The position numbers and the translations under genes were made by a program. From Sphingomonas sanguinis (lineage in GTDB: Bacteria; Pseudomonadota; Alphaproteobacteria; Sphingomonadales; Sphingomonadaceae), in the NCBI RefSeq assembly GCF_019297835.1, contig NZ_CP079203.1:3090501-3154500 (forward strand): DNA of 64,000 nucleotides, read 5' to 3'. The notes below the pieces were generated by a model. The model had not been told where the DNA came from and searched no databases. It saw only the letters and a list, made by a program, of their open reading frames with translations. Below are positions 35,851 through 44,695 of the stretch, piece by piece; the first letter of the stretch is position 1; each line of letters begins with the position of its first letter.

Positions 35851-37332
35851 TCAGTTGCTCTTCGTCCACATCTTGACCTGCTGATCCATGAAGCTCTGCA
35901 CCGATTTATATTGGGTGACGGCCGTGTTCATCGCCGCGAAGCGTGCGGTCATCGCGTCGGTGGCCACCTGACGCCGATCCGTCAGCGCGGTCTGCGCGTC
36001 GCTATTGTCGGACTGTTGCGACGTCAGATTGTTGTACGACGCCGTCAGGCCGTAGACGCTGCTCGTCGCCGACATCTGGATGGTGTTCATCTGCGCCGAC
36101 AGGCCGATGATGTTATCGCCGCTCGACTGGAACATCTGTTCGACGACATCGGGATATTTGCTCAGCGTTTGCGACAGCACCGTCTGGTCGATGGTCAGCG
36201 TCCCGTCCTTTTCGGTCCGCACGCCCAGATCGGCCAGCGTCTGCGGCCCGGCAGCGCTGCCCGGCACCAGCTTCGTGGTGGTCAGCGAGCGCAGCGTCTG
36301 GGCGAGCGACCGCGCGGCCGGGTCGCTGCGCAGGTCGCCGGTGATCGGATCGATCGCCTTGTTCAGCGCGGTCATATTGTCGTTGAAGGTCGACACGAAG
36401 TTGCCCACCACGGTGCTGAGCGCCGAGGTCGGCGACGCGCCGGTCAGCGAGACCGGCTTGCTGGTCACCGCCGACAGGGTCATCGTCACGCCGTCGACCA
36501 GATCGTTTACGGTGTTCGACGACCGCTCGACGGTCACGCCGTCCATCGTGATACTGGCATTGGCCGCGGTCGAGGAGGTGGTGGTGCCGTTCGCGTTGTT
36601 GCCGACGTTGAGCCGGGACAGCCCGGCCGTATCGCCCTCTGTCGCGGTGATGGTGAAGCTGTTGTCCTTGCCGCTGGCCCCGGTGAACGACAGATAGGCA
36701 TTGCCGCTGGAGTCGGTGATGACCGAGGCTTTGACGCCCGTATTGGCCGCATTGATCTTGGCCGCGAGCGCCGCAGGGGTGGAATCGGCGCTACCGATGT
36801 CGATCGACACCGCGTCGTTCGAGCCGACCTTGATCGACAGGCTGCCAGTGCCGAGCGACGCTGTGGTGGAATAGGCCGACTTGGTCGACGACACCTGTGC
36901 CGTAGCCAGTGCATTGATGCTGATCGACTTGGATAGGCCCGACAATTTGGCACCCGCCGAGGTGGTTACGCCCAGGCTGGTGGTGTCCGAACTGACCGCC
37001 TGGGTGGCGAGCGTGCCGCCCTTGGCCAGCGACGCCAGGGCGGAGGCGAAATCGGTAATCGAACTCTTGATCGAGGAGACGTCGGAGATCTGCGCCGTCA
37101 GCGTATCTGCCTTCGCCTTGAGCGCGGCGGTCTGGACCGAGAATTGCGCGTCGATCAGCGAAGGGACGATCGTCGACAGATCGATGCCCGAACCCGTCTG
37201 CAACGAGGTGAACAGCTGCTGGGCGGCGGTCTTCGTCGCGTTCTGCGCGCTGTTGGTCGAGGAGGTCGAGCTGGACGAACTCGTGCTGCTCTGCGTCGTG
37301 TTGGACGATGTACTCGAGGAAACGGTGGTCAT
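35851..37332 (-). CDS. fliD: Flagellar filament cap protein FliD (HAP2)
   Basis: A 493-residue filament cap that guides flagellin assembly. The FliD_N region (GSGIDLSTIVPSLIDAQFSV, KADTLTAQISDVSSIKSSIT) and FliD_C region (FVSTFNDNMTALNKAIDPIT, LADLGVRTEKDGTLTIDQTV, MTARFAAMNTAVTQYKSVQS) are complete. An extreme Ser/Thr tract opens the protein (SSSTSSNTTQSS...). GGAG lies 8 bases before the ATG and a sigma-28 promoter 24-30 bases further up. Confidence 0.95.
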   Translation of the reverse strand: MTTVSSSTSSNTTQSSTSSSSSTSSTNSAQNATKTAAQQLFTSLQTGSGIDLSTIVPSLIDAQFSVQTAALKAKADTLTAQISDVSSIKSSITDFASALASLAKGGTLATQAVSSDTTSLGVTTSAGAKLSGLSKSISINALATAQVSSTKSAYSTTASLGTGSLSIKVGSNDAVSIDIGSADSTPAALAAKINAANTGVKASVITDSSGNAYLSFTGASGKDNSFTITATEGDTAGLSRLNVGNNANGTTTSSTAANASITMDGVTVERSSNTVNDLVDGVTMTLSAVTSKPVSLTGASPTSALSTVVGNFVSTFNDNMTALNKAIDPITGDLRSDPAARSLAQTLRSLTTTKLVPGSAAGPQTLADLGVRTEKDGTLTIDQTVLSQTLSKYPDVVEQMFQSSGDNIIGLSAQMNTIQMSATSSVYGLTASYNNLTSQQSDNSDAQTALTDRRQVATDAMTARFAAMNTAVTQYKSVQSFMDQQVKMWTKSN

Positions 37333-37362
37333 CGACGATACTCCGGCGCGCGCTTGTTTTGC

Positions 37363-37389
37363 TTAACGGCCGAAGGCCGCCGGGCTTTA
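37363..37389 (-). promoter_or_regulatory. Sigma-28 (FliA) promoter of fliD-fliS
   Basis: On the minus strand TAAAG (37389-37385), 14 bases, then GCCGTTAA (37370-37363), matching TAAAG-N14-GCCGATAA with one difference. The inferred transcript starts about 24 bases before the fliD ATG and still includes its GGAG. Confidence 0.88.
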
Positions 37390-37423
37390 GCGCGATGCGA
37401 CGAATGACGGGGCCGGGCGTGCA

Positions 37424-38551
37424 TTACGGTTGCGCCACGCCGTTTTCGTCGAAGCGGGCACCCTCCGGCACCTCGACCGGCGGCTGCGACGTGCCGCCCG
37501 CCCCCGCATTGAGGCCGAAGACGAAGGCGAGCACGACGGCGATCGCCTGATACAGGTCGGCGCGCACTTCCTGCCCCTCGCGGCTGGTGTAGTAGACGGC
37601 ACGGGCGAGCTGCGGATATTCCAGCACCGGCGTATCCAGCTCGGCGGCCAGTTCGCGAATGGCGAGGGCGGTCGCGCCGCGCCCCTTGGCGACCACCACC
37701 GGCACCTCGTCCTGACCCCGGTCGTAGCGCAGGGCGACGGCGAAATGGGTCGGGTTGGTCAGGATGACATGCGCCTCCTGCACCGCCGCGCGCACCGCAC
37801 GGCGCGACATTTCGCGCTGCTTGCCGCGGATATGCGCCTTGGCTTCCGGGTTGCCTTCGCTTTCCTTATGCTCGTCCTTGACCTCCTGCTTGGTCATCTT
37901 GAGCTTGGAGAAGAGCTGGACGATCTGGATCGGCACGTCGAACCCGGCGATCAGGGTCAGGCCGAAGCCCATGACCAGCAGGATGGTGATGAAGGTGCCG
38001 CCCAGCGATCCGATCGCGCCGTTCAGGTCCGACTGCGCCAGCCCCAAGGTGGTGCGCGACGTCTTCCACAGCATATAGCTGCCGAGCACGCCGAGCAGCA
38101 CGACCTTGAACAGCGATTTGCCCAGTTCGATCCAGCCGTCCGTCCCCAGGATGCGCTTCAACCCCGAGGCGGGGTTCAGCTTGGAGGGCTTGGGGGTCAG
38201 AGCCTTGGGATTGAACTGGAGCGAGCCGAGGCCAGCCTGCGACGCGATGGTGGCGACGATCGTGACCGCGAACAGCGAGGCGAGCGAGGGCCACAGCTTG
38301 CCCCCAGCTTCCAGCAGCGGGCGGAACGGTTCGAAATCCTCGACATCGGCATGGGTGAACTGAAAACTCGTCGCCATCACCGCCTTGCACGCGCCGAGCA
38401 GCGTCGGCCCTGCGAACATCAGCCAGGCGATACCCGCCATCATCACCAAAGCCGCCGCAAGATCCTTGCTGCGCAGGATCTGCCCATCCTCGCGCGCTTT
38501 GTCGCGGCGTTTTTGGGTTGGGGCTTCTGTCTTTTCGCCGCCCTCCGACAT
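37424..38551 (-). CDS. flhB: Flagellar type III export protein FlhB
   Basis: A 375-residue export gate component with substrate-specificity switch. It begins MSEGGEKTEAPTQKRRDKAR, followed by four membrane helices. The autocleavage motif NPTH is present at residues 266-269 (ILTNPTHFAVALRY), and the C-terminal cytoplasmic domain continues to DENGVAQP. ATG 38551 is chosen as the family start. It overlaps fliR by one base (TGATG). Confidence 0.97.
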   Translation of the reverse strand: MSEGGEKTEAPTQKRRDKAREDGQILRSKDLAAALVMMAGIAWLMFAGPTLLGACKAVMATSFQFTHADVEDFEPFRPLLEAGGKLWPSLASLFAVTIVATIASQAGLGSLQFNPKALTPKPSKLNPASGLKRILGTDGWIELGKSLFKVVLLGVLGSYMLWKTSRTTLGLAQSDLNGAIGSLGGTFITILLVMGFGLTLIAGFDVPIQIVQLFSKLKMTKQEVKDEHKESEGNPEAKAHIRGKQREMSRRAVRAAVQEAHVILTNPTHFAVALRYDRGQDEVPVVVAKGRGATALAIRELAAELDTPVLEYPQLARAVYYTSREGQEVRADLYQAIAVVLAFVFGLNAGAGGTSQPPVEVPEGARFDENGVAQP

Positions 38552-39324
38552 CAGCCGATCACCAGATTTTCGGTGGCGGCGAGTGCTTCGCGGATGATGA
38601 CGAGCATATAGTCGCCCATCGCCGGGAAGGCGACGGCGATGGTGATGACGCCGATGGTCAGCGCGGCGGGCATACCCACGGACAAGAGGTTGAGCGACGG
38701 CGCGGCGCGGCCCATCATGCCCATGACGAGATTCAGGCACAGCAGCAGGAAGCCGACCGGCAGCGCCAGCAGCAGCCCGGCGAGAAAGGCATAGCCGCCG
38801 AACAGCGCGATCGCCTTGAACTGCGCCGGGGCCATCCAGGCCTGTCCGGGCGGCAGCGCCTCATAGCTTTTGACGATCGTCTCGACGAGGACGAGGTGCC
38901 CGTCGACCGACAGGAACAACAGGGTCAGCATGACGGTGAAGAACTGGCCCAGCGCCTGGCTCGACCGGCCGTTGAGCGGATCGATCGTGGTCGCGAAGTT
39001 GAGGCCCATCGATCCGCCGATCAGCTCGCTGGCGACCAGGGGCGCGGTGAAGGCGACCTGAAGGATCAGGCCGAGCGCCAGGCCGACGATCGCCTCGGCC
39101 GCGACCGACAGGATGGTGGGGACCGAGAAGATGACGGGCGGCGGCACGACCGGATGAACAGAGTTTACCAGGAACGCGATCGCGCCCGCCAGGGCGACGC
39201 GCACGGGCAGGGGGATCGTCACCGCGCCGAATACGGGCGCGGTGATGAAGGCGGCCCCGATGCGGATCATCAGGAACAGGATCGCCCAAGCCTGCGACTC
39301 GATCGAGAGGCCGAAGCCGAGCAT
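38551..39324 (-). CDS. fliR: Flagellar type III export protein FliR
   Basis: A 257-residue polytopic membrane component of the FliPQR export gate. Typical sequence: AILFLMIRIGAAFITAPVFG, the hydrophobic GLALGLILQVAFTAPLVASE, and LPVGFLLLCLNLVMGMMGRA near the end. It lies 18 bases after fliQ and couples to flhB. Confidence 0.95.
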   Translation of the reverse strand: MLGFGLSIESQAWAILFLMIRIGAAFITAPVFGAVTIPLPVRVALAGAIAFLVNSVHPVVPPPVIFSVPTILSVAAEAIVGLALGLILQVAFTAPLVASELIGGSMGLNFATTIDPLNGRSSQALGQFFTVMLTLLFLSVDGHLVLVETIVKSYEALPPGQAWMAPAQFKAIALFGGYAFLAGLLLALPVGFLLLCLNLVMGMMGRAAPSLNLLSVGMPAALTIGVITIAVAFPAMGDYMLVIIREALAATENLVIG

Positions 39325-39342
39325 CTTATTTCACCCGGACCT

Positions 39343-39612
39343 TCACTTGACGATGTCCGGGATACGCTCGAACATGCTGACCATGAAGTCGCTGAGCAGC
39401 CCGACGATCAGGCCGCCGAAGATCAGAATAGAGACGCCGACGACGATCAGCTTGGGCACGAACGACAGCGTCTGTTCGTTGATCGACGTCGCGGCCTGGA
39501 TCATGCCGATTACCAGACCCGAGACGAGCACGGGCACCAGGATCGGCGCGGCGGCGAGCGCCAGCACCCACATGCTCTGATTGGCCAGCGTCAGGAAATA
39601 TTGGGCGTCCAT
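39343..39612 (-). CDS. fliQ: Flagellar type III export protein FliQ
   Basis: An 89-residue protein with two membrane helices (LALAAAPILVPVLVSGLVIG and LIVVGVSILIFGGLIVGLLS) joined by MIQAATSINEQTLSFVPKL, the FliQ signature. It heads fliQ-fliR-flhB, separated from fliP by a 345-base repeat region, so it likely needs its own promoter or read-through. Confidence 0.95.
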   Translation of the reverse strand: MDAQYFLTLANQSMWVLALAAAPILVPVLVSGLVIGMIQAATSINEQTLSFVPKLIVVGVSILIFGGLIVGLLSDFMVSMFERIPDIVK

Positions 39613-39957
39613 GATGCGGTCTTTGGTCCCGAATGGGTGAGGTTTTCCCGTGGCCTTCGACTTCGCTCAGGCTGATGCGAATTATCGGCGAAAATGGTTA
39701 ACGAAGACCTGCCCCGTCGGCTGTTTCGCGGGGTGAAGTCGTACCCCTGTTCTTCCCTCGCCCCTCATAGAGGGGAGAGGGTTGCGCAGACTTGGTCTTT
39801 GCGAAAGCAAAGGCTTAGTCGGAGCTGGGTGAGGGGTGGGCGCGCAAAGCGCGCGCGAGCCAAAGGCTCGCTCAACCCCTCACCCAAGCTGCGCTAGCCA
39901 GCACGCTGGCAAGCTCCGCTAACCCTCTCCCCTGTCCAGGGGAGAGGGAAAAAGTAC
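39613..39957. repeat. Gene-free region between fliP and fliQ with two repeat families
   Basis: One dispersed element copy lies at 39648-39675 (GTGGCCTTCGACTTCGCTCA). A large palindromic element spans about 39753-39950, with ends TTCCCTCGCCCC...GGGGAGAGGG and CCCTCTCCCC...GGGGAGAGGGAA and several inner hairpins (GGCGCGCAAAGCGCGC, GCCAGCACGCTGGC). It interrupts the otherwise conserved fliPQR order without adding a gene. Confidence 0.85.
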
Positions 39958-40839
39958 CTACGTCGCGAAACTGTTCGCCAGACTGCCCATGGTCAGCGCC
40001 CAGCCGTCGATCAGCACGAACAGCAGCAGCTTGAACGGCAATGATATGATCGAAGGCGACAGCATCATCATGCCCAGCGCCATCAGCACGGTGGCGACCA
40101 CCAGATCGATGACGATGAAGGGCAGGAAGATCAGGAAGCCGATCTGGAACGCGGTCTTCAGCTCCGAGGTGACGAAGGCGGGCAGCAGCACGGCATAGGG
40201 AATGTCGTTGGTGCTGGCATAGGGGCCGGACTTCGCCATTTCGGCGAACATCGTCACGTCCTTCACCCGCGTCTGCTTGGCCATGAAGGCGTGGAGCGGC
40301 GCGCCGGCGGCCTTGATCATCTCGGTGCCGGGCAGGCGACCTTGCGCATAGGGTTCGATCGCGGTCGCGTTGATCTGGCTGATCGTCGGGGCCATGATGA
40401 ACAGCGACAGGAAGACGGACAGGCCGATCAGCACCTGGTTGGGCGGCGTCTGTTGCAGGCCCAGCGCCTGGCGCAGGATGGCGAGCACGATGACGATCCG
40501 GGTAAAGCTGGTCATCATCAGGATGATGCCCGGCAGGATCGTCAGCAGGCCCATGATGATGAGGACCTGCAGCGACAGGCTCAGCGAACCCGATCCGCCA
40601 TTGTTACCGCCGCCCAGCTGGCCCAGCGCGCGGTCGACCGCATCGCCGACGCCCGGTGCCGGGGCCGCGGCGGGCGCCGCGGCCGGAGCGGCCTGGGCGA
40701 AGGCGGGCATCGCGATGACCAGGGCCAGCAACAGCGCCAGCACGATCCACAGCGGCTTCAGGCTGCGCTTCGACGCGTCGCCGCCATGGGCGCGGATCAG
40801 CGCGGGGCCGGTGCCCCGGCGGGTCACGGAAATGCTCAT
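39958..40839 (-). CDS. fliP: Flagellar type III export protein FliP
   Basis: A 293-residue core of the export gate. An extended N-terminus precedes a signal-like helix (LWIVLALLLALVIAMPAFA) and an Ala/Pro-rich stretch. The FliP body is typical: LTILPGIILMMTSFTRIVIV, ALGLQQTPPNQVLIGLSVFL, PAFVTSELKTAFQIGFLIFL and MMLSPSIISLPFKLLLFV. Its start overlaps fliO (ATGA). Confidence 0.96.
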   Translation of the reverse strand: MSISVTRRGTGPALIRAHGGDASKRSLKPLWIVLALLLALVIAMPAFAQAAPAAAPAAAPAPGVGDAVDRALGQLGGGNNGGSGSLSLSLQVLIIMGLLTILPGIILMMTSFTRIVIVLAILRQALGLQQTPPNQVLIGLSVFLSLFIMAPTISQINATAIEPYAQGRLPGTEMIKAAGAPLHAFMAKQTRVKDVTMFAEMAKSGPYASTNDIPYAVLLPAFVTSELKTAFQIGFLIFLPFIVIDLVVATVLMALGMMMLSPSIISLPFKLLLFVLIDGWALTMGSLANSFAT

Positions 40840-41192
40840 TGGTCGAACTTCTTGGGTGCGAAGCGCGAGACGAAATCGGTGCGGCGCGGGGTGGTCGGCG
40901 TCAGCGGCGCCGGATTGGGCGCGGCCGGCGTGGTGCCGTTGCCCTCGACCTTGTCAACCAGCTGGACGCCGCCGCGCCCGACCGAGACGAGCAGGTTGCG
41001 CCCCTCGAACTCGATGACCGCTAGGCGCAGGCCGGGCGAGATCATCATCGTCTCGCGCACATGGATCAGCCGCGTGGCGGGGCGACCCGGCATCCGGCTT
41101 TCCATACGGCGCCAGAGATACAGGCAACCGATCATCAGGCCGCAGATCAGCGGCAGCAGGACGACGAGCTTGAGGACATAGGACCAGAGCAT
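40836..41192 (-). CDS. fliO: Flagellar protein FliO
   Basis: A 118-residue protein with one N-terminal membrane helix (YVLKLVVLLPLICGLMIGCL) and a small cytoplasmic part (SPGLRLAVIEFEGRNLLVSV) followed by a Pro/Thr-rich tail. FliO helps assemble the FliP ring. Its position between fliN and fliP confirms the call despite weak sequence conservation of the family. Confidence 0.88.
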   Translation of the reverse strand: MLWSYVLKLVVLLPLICGLMIGCLYLWRRMESRMPGRPATRLIHVRETMMISPGLRLAVIEFEGRNLLVSVGRGGVQLVDKVEGNGTTPAAPNPAPLTPTTPRRTDFVSRFAPKKFDQ

Positions 41193-41199
41193 AAGTGGA

Positions 41200-41490
41200 T
41201 CAGCCGCGCTTGTCGGGGTTGACCAGCTCGGTCAGGCGCACGCCGAACCGGTCGCCGACCGTCACCACTTCGCCGCGCCCGATCAGCGTGCCGTTGACCA
41301 GCACGTCGAGCAGCTCGTTGGCCTGACGGTCCAGTTCGATCACGCTCGATTCGGACAGCGCCAGCAGCTCGCGCAGCGACAGCTGGGTCGAGCCGATTTC
41401 CACGGTCAGCTTGACGTCGACATCCTGGAGCAGTCGGAAATTGGCCGCGACCGATGTGTCGACGGGGAAGCCCCCGGCCATATCGTTCAT
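41200..41490 (-). CDS. fliN: Flagellar switch protein FliN
   Basis: A 96-residue C-ring protein of the SpoA fold. Sequence is canonical: DVDVKLTVEIGSTQLSLREL, LDRQANELLDVLVNGTLIGR, GEVVTVGDRFGVRLTELV. ATG 41490 is used; the longer open frame upstream is the wrong reading of fliM. The start overlaps the fliM stop (ATGA). Confidence 0.96.
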   Translation of the reverse strand: MNDMAGGFPVDTSVAANFRLLQDVDVKLTVEIGSTQLSLRELLALSESSVIELDRQANELLDVLVNGTLIGRGEVVTVGDRFGVRLTELVNPDKRG

Positions 41491-42464
41491 TCTTCGAATC
41501 CTTCGTGAGCGCGGGCCAGTCCTTCGACGGACCGGTTGAGCGAGGTAAGCTGGACGGCGGCGCGGCCATTGGCGGTGCCGACCGTGCCCATGCCGAGCAG
41601 GTCGCCGCCGACCATCACCGGCACTTCCGGGCCGAAACTGATCGGGATCACGTCGCCGGTCTTCAGCTCCATCAGGCGGCTGAGCGACACGACGGGTTCG
41701 GCGAGCACCGAGCGGACCGGGAAACGCACCGTCATCACCGCGCGGGTCAGGTCGCCGCGCCAGGTGGGATCGACATCGGCCTGCTTGTCGACGACCTTGC
41801 CGGTCAGGGCGGAGCCGTGCGGCTTCAACGCGCTGACGGGGTAGAGGATGTCGATCATGGTCGGGCGGCGGTTGCGGCCGTCGATGCCGAAGCGGGTGAC
41901 GATCATGGCGTCGTCGCCTTCGATCCCCGACAACATGGCGGGCGAGGCTTCGGGATGACCGGCGCGGAAATCGATCCGGGCCAGCGATTCCCAGGCACCG
42001 CGAAGCGGCGCGGCCATCATGCCGCCCAGCTGGCTCACCATCGCCTCGGCGGCGGGCGAGAATTCGGGCGGCAGGACATCGGGCACCGCGCCCGTGCCGC
42101 CGAACAGCAGGTCGATCAGTGCCAGACTGAACGCGCCGTCGATGACGATCAGCGCCTGCGCGTCGGCGGTGCTGCCGCTGGCCGAGGTCATCGCCATCGG
42201 CAGCCACGCGCTCAGGCCATCGCCGCGCTCGGCCCGGTAATCGGCGAAGCGCTGGACGACCAGCGGCTCCGCCCAGCAGCGCAGTTCCTCGCGCAGAAGG
42301 GATTCGAACAGCCCCCGCAGCGACCGCGCGAGACGCGCGGACAGATGCTGCATCGTGTGCAGGTCGCCGAACGGATTGAGCTTGGTCGTGCCCAGCACGC
42401 CGTGATCGGCGGTCTGTTCACGACCGCGTTCGCGGCGTTCAACCTGAGGGGCGGCGTTAACCAT
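41487..42464 (-). CDS. fliM: Flagellar motor switch protein FliM
   Basis: A 325-residue C-ring component that binds CheY-P and sets rotation direction. The middle domain (DAQALIVIDGAFSLALIDLL, FGGTG) and C-terminal SpoA domain (LAEPVVSLSRLMELKTGDVI, PVMVGGDLLGMGTVGTANGR) are clear. The N-terminal CheY-binding peptide is not the canonical LSQxEIDALL and could not be recognised. It lies 3 bases after fliL. Confidence 0.93.
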   Translation of the reverse strand: MVNAAPQVERRERGREQTADHGVLGTTKLNPFGDLHTMQHLSARLARSLRGLFESLLREELRCWAEPLVVQRFADYRAERGDGLSAWLPMAMTSASGSTADAQALIVIDGAFSLALIDLLFGGTGAVPDVLPPEFSPAAEAMVSQLGGMMAAPLRGAWESLARIDFRAGHPEASPAMLSGIEGDDAMIVTRFGIDGRNRRPTMIDILYPVSALKPHGSALTGKVVDKQADVDPTWRGDLTRAVMTVRFPVRSVLAEPVVSLSRLMELKTGDVIPISFGPEVPVMVGGDLLGMGTVGTANGRAAVQLTSLNRSVEGLARAHEGFEE

Positions 42465-42467
42465 GTC

Positions 42468-43160
42468 TCACTGAACAACGAAATTGGTAAAGTAGACGTT
42501 AGCGACGCCCCCGAATCCCTCCTTTTGCCGCAGAATCTCGTTGATCGCGTCGACCAGCTTGCGTTGCAGCTGGCGCTTGCCCTCGCTGGAGAAGACCATC
42601 TCCTCGTTCGAGTCGCCCAGCGTCATCAGGATCGCCGAGCGGACGGCCAGGTCGTTGGTCTTCAGATTGTTGATGACCGTGTCGTCATAGGGCGTCGAAA
42701 CGGCCAGACCCACCTGGATGATATGCACCGAGTCGCGCATGTTCGAGGTGAAGTCCTTGGGCAGCTCGTAATAGTTGGACGCATAGCGTTCGCCGCCATC
42801 GCCCACCGGGGTCGGCATCCCCTTGTTTTCCTTGGCCTCGCCGCCTTCGCCATGGCCGCCCTCGCCGCCACCTTCGCCGCCGCCGTGACCGCCTTCGCCC
42901 TCGCCTTCACCGGCCGCGCCCGCGCGCTTCTGCTCTGACTTGGGCACCAGCTTGGGTCCGGGATGCTTGGCCTCGGCCTCGGCCTCGCCATTGTCCTCCT
43001 TCTTGTGGCCGCCGCCGATCAGGCCGGAATTGGCCGCGTACAGCCCCGCGCCCACGCCGCCGCCCAGCAGGACGAGCACGGCGACCACCATCACGATGAT
43101 CTTGCCCATCTTGCCCTTCTTCTTGGGCGCCTTTTCGTCGGTTTCCTTGGTGTCACTCAT
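42468..43160 (-). CDS. fliL: Flagellar basal body-associated protein FliL
   Basis: A protein of 230 residues. A Lys-rich cytoplasmic start (KAPKKKGKMGKIIVMVV) leads into one membrane helix, a long charged Gly/Glu/His-rich linker (about residues 55-125) and a conserved periplasmic domain (SVHIIQVGLAVSTPYDDTVI, EGKRQLQRKLVDAINEILRQ, VYFTNFVVQ). FliL surrounds and supports the stator units. The linker is unusually long. Confidence 0.92.
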   Translation of the reverse strand: MSDTKETDEKAPKKKGKMGKIIVMVVAVLVLLGGGVGAGLYAANSGLIGGGHKKEDNGEAEAEAKHPGPKLVPKSEQKRAGAAGEGEGEGGHGGGEGGGEGGHGEGGEAKENKGMPTPVGDGGERYASNYYELPKDFTSNMRDSVHIIQVGLAVSTPYDDTVINNLKTNDLAVRSAILMTLGDSNEEMVFSSEGKRQLQRKLVDAINEILRQKEGFGGVANVYFTNFVVQ

Positions 43161-43170
43161 GGCTCAGTCC

Positions 43171-44685
43171 TCAGGCGATTCGGGTGGAGGCAGCGGCCGG
43201 GTCTCCGGCGTCGCTGGGATCGGTGGCGGCCGTAAAGGCCGGGCGGGTGGGGATGACGGGGTCGGGACGGCGCGGTGGCGCCTGTCGCTCGCCGCCCATG
43301 CCCGACTGGCCCATGTCGACCGCCGTCTGGCCCAGACGCATCCCCTTTTCCTCGGCCAGCCGCGCCAGCGTCGGCTGGGCGTCGGCGAGCATCGAGGCGG
43401 TCTGCGCCTGGTCGGCGGTGAAGTGGATATGCGTCGCGCCGTCCTCCTGGCGCAGGTTCACCGCGATGCCGCCCAGCGCGTCGGGCGATAGCTGGATACG
43501 GGTGTCGGCGGTGGCGGCGTCCTCACGCATCCGGTCGATGCGGTCGATCATGCCCTGCGGCCAGTGATGTTGCGTCATGTCGAGCGGAGCCTGTTCGGCC
43601 CCCGTGGTCGCGGCGACCGGCGCGGCGCTCAGCGAGTCGGCGCGCGCCAGCGTCGCGGGATCGACCGACAGCGCGGCGTCGTCCTTGCGGCGATCGATGC
43701 GAGGGTCGGAGCCTTGCTCGCCGCGTATCGACAGCCCGAAGAGCTGGATGGCGGACGCGGTCTGGCCGGCCTGCAGGATCGGGGCAGGGGCCTCGATCGG
43801 CAGCGGCGCGACGACGGACGCGGAGGCGTTCGTCGCGGTGAAGCGGAGGGGCGTGTCCTGCCGGATGGGCGCGGCGCGCGCGCCGTCGACGGGAATCGCA
43901 GTCGGCACGGTATCGGCGCGAATTGCGAGTGGGATGCCCGGTGCCGTGTTACGGACGGCTTGTTCGAGCGTCGTCGCCGCTGCACCCGGGACGGATGCGG
44001 TCGGAACGCTCGGCACTGTCTCACGCGGGATCGCCGCGACGGACGCATCGGGACGCGTCGCCGCTGGAGCGGCCATTGCCAGCGATGCAGGAGGCTGCGT
44101 CGCGATCGGAACGGTCGTCCCGGTATTCAACGTAGTTTTCGCCAGCGGCGCATCGGGCCGGATCATGATCGGCAGGCCCGAGTCTGTGTCACCCGCCGCT
44201 GGCGCCGTCATGGCGGGCGGCACGGGCATGGTGGCTTTGAGCGGGTCGAAGGCGATGGGTGCCTTGGTCGTATCGGACGCGACCGGGGTGGTCACACCCA
44301 CCGACGCAGCCGCGGCGTCCGGCAGGGTCGGCATCGTCGCCAGAAGCGTCGTGATCGGGGCGGCTGAGGCACCGGACGCCGCGACCGGCTTCGCATCGGG
44401 TTCGGGCGGCACAAGCGGCAGGGTCGGGATGGCGAACGGCATCACCGGCAAGGCGGCGGCATCGCTCGGCACGTCCTTGCCGTCCGTTTCGGAGGTCTTG
44501 CCGTCCTTGGCTGTGTCACCGTCCGACTTGGGCTGGGTGTCACCGCCATCCGCATCGCCCACGCCCGGCATCAGCGCGAAGAGCATCGCGAAGGCGGAGG
44601 CCATCGGATCGCCCGCGCTGGCCCCGGCGCCCAAGCGGGCGGAGGCGGTGCCGGAGGGCGTGAGAGAGGAGATGGAGGACATCAT
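43171..44685 (-). CDS. fliK: Flagellar hook-length control protein FliK
   Basis: A 504-residue protein, mostly Ala/Pro/Thr/Asp-rich and low complexity, as usual for FliK rulers. The conserved C-terminal switch domain is near residues 400-460: MIDRIDRMREDAATADTRIQ, LSPDALGGIAVNLRQEDGAT, HIHFTADQAQTASMLADAQP. Position between fliJ and fliL agrees. Two adjacent ATG codons (44685, 44682) are possible starts, and no strong ribosome binding site precedes them. Confidence 0.85.
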   Translation of the reverse strand: MMSSISSLTPSGTASARLGAGASAGDPMASAFAMLFALMPGVGDADGGDTQPKSDGDTAKDGKTSETDGKDVPSDAAALPVMPFAIPTLPLVPPEPDAKPVAASGASAAPITTLLATMPTLPDAAAASVGVTTPVASDTTKAPIAFDPLKATMPVPPAMTAPAAGDTDSGLPIMIRPDAPLAKTTLNTGTTVPIATQPPASLAMAAPAATRPDASVAAIPRETVPSVPTASVPGAAATTLEQAVRNTAPGIPLAIRADTVPTAIPVDGARAAPIRQDTPLRFTATNASASVVAPLPIEAPAPILQAGQTASAIQLFGLSIRGEQGSDPRIDRRKDDAALSVDPATLARADSLSAAPVAATTGAEQAPLDMTQHHWPQGMIDRIDRMREDAATADTRIQLSPDALGGIAVNLRQEDGATHIHFTADQAQTASMLADAQPTLARLAEEKGMRLGQTAVDMGQSGMGGERQAPPRRPDPVIPTRPAFTAATDPSDAGDPAAASTRIA

Positions 44686-44695
44686 GACAAGTCTG

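Noticed and set aside
39682..39689. Reverse GCCGATAA, a perfect sigma-28 -10 element before fliQ
   Set aside because: No TAAAG-like -35 lies at the 14-base spacing seen at the four accepted promoters.
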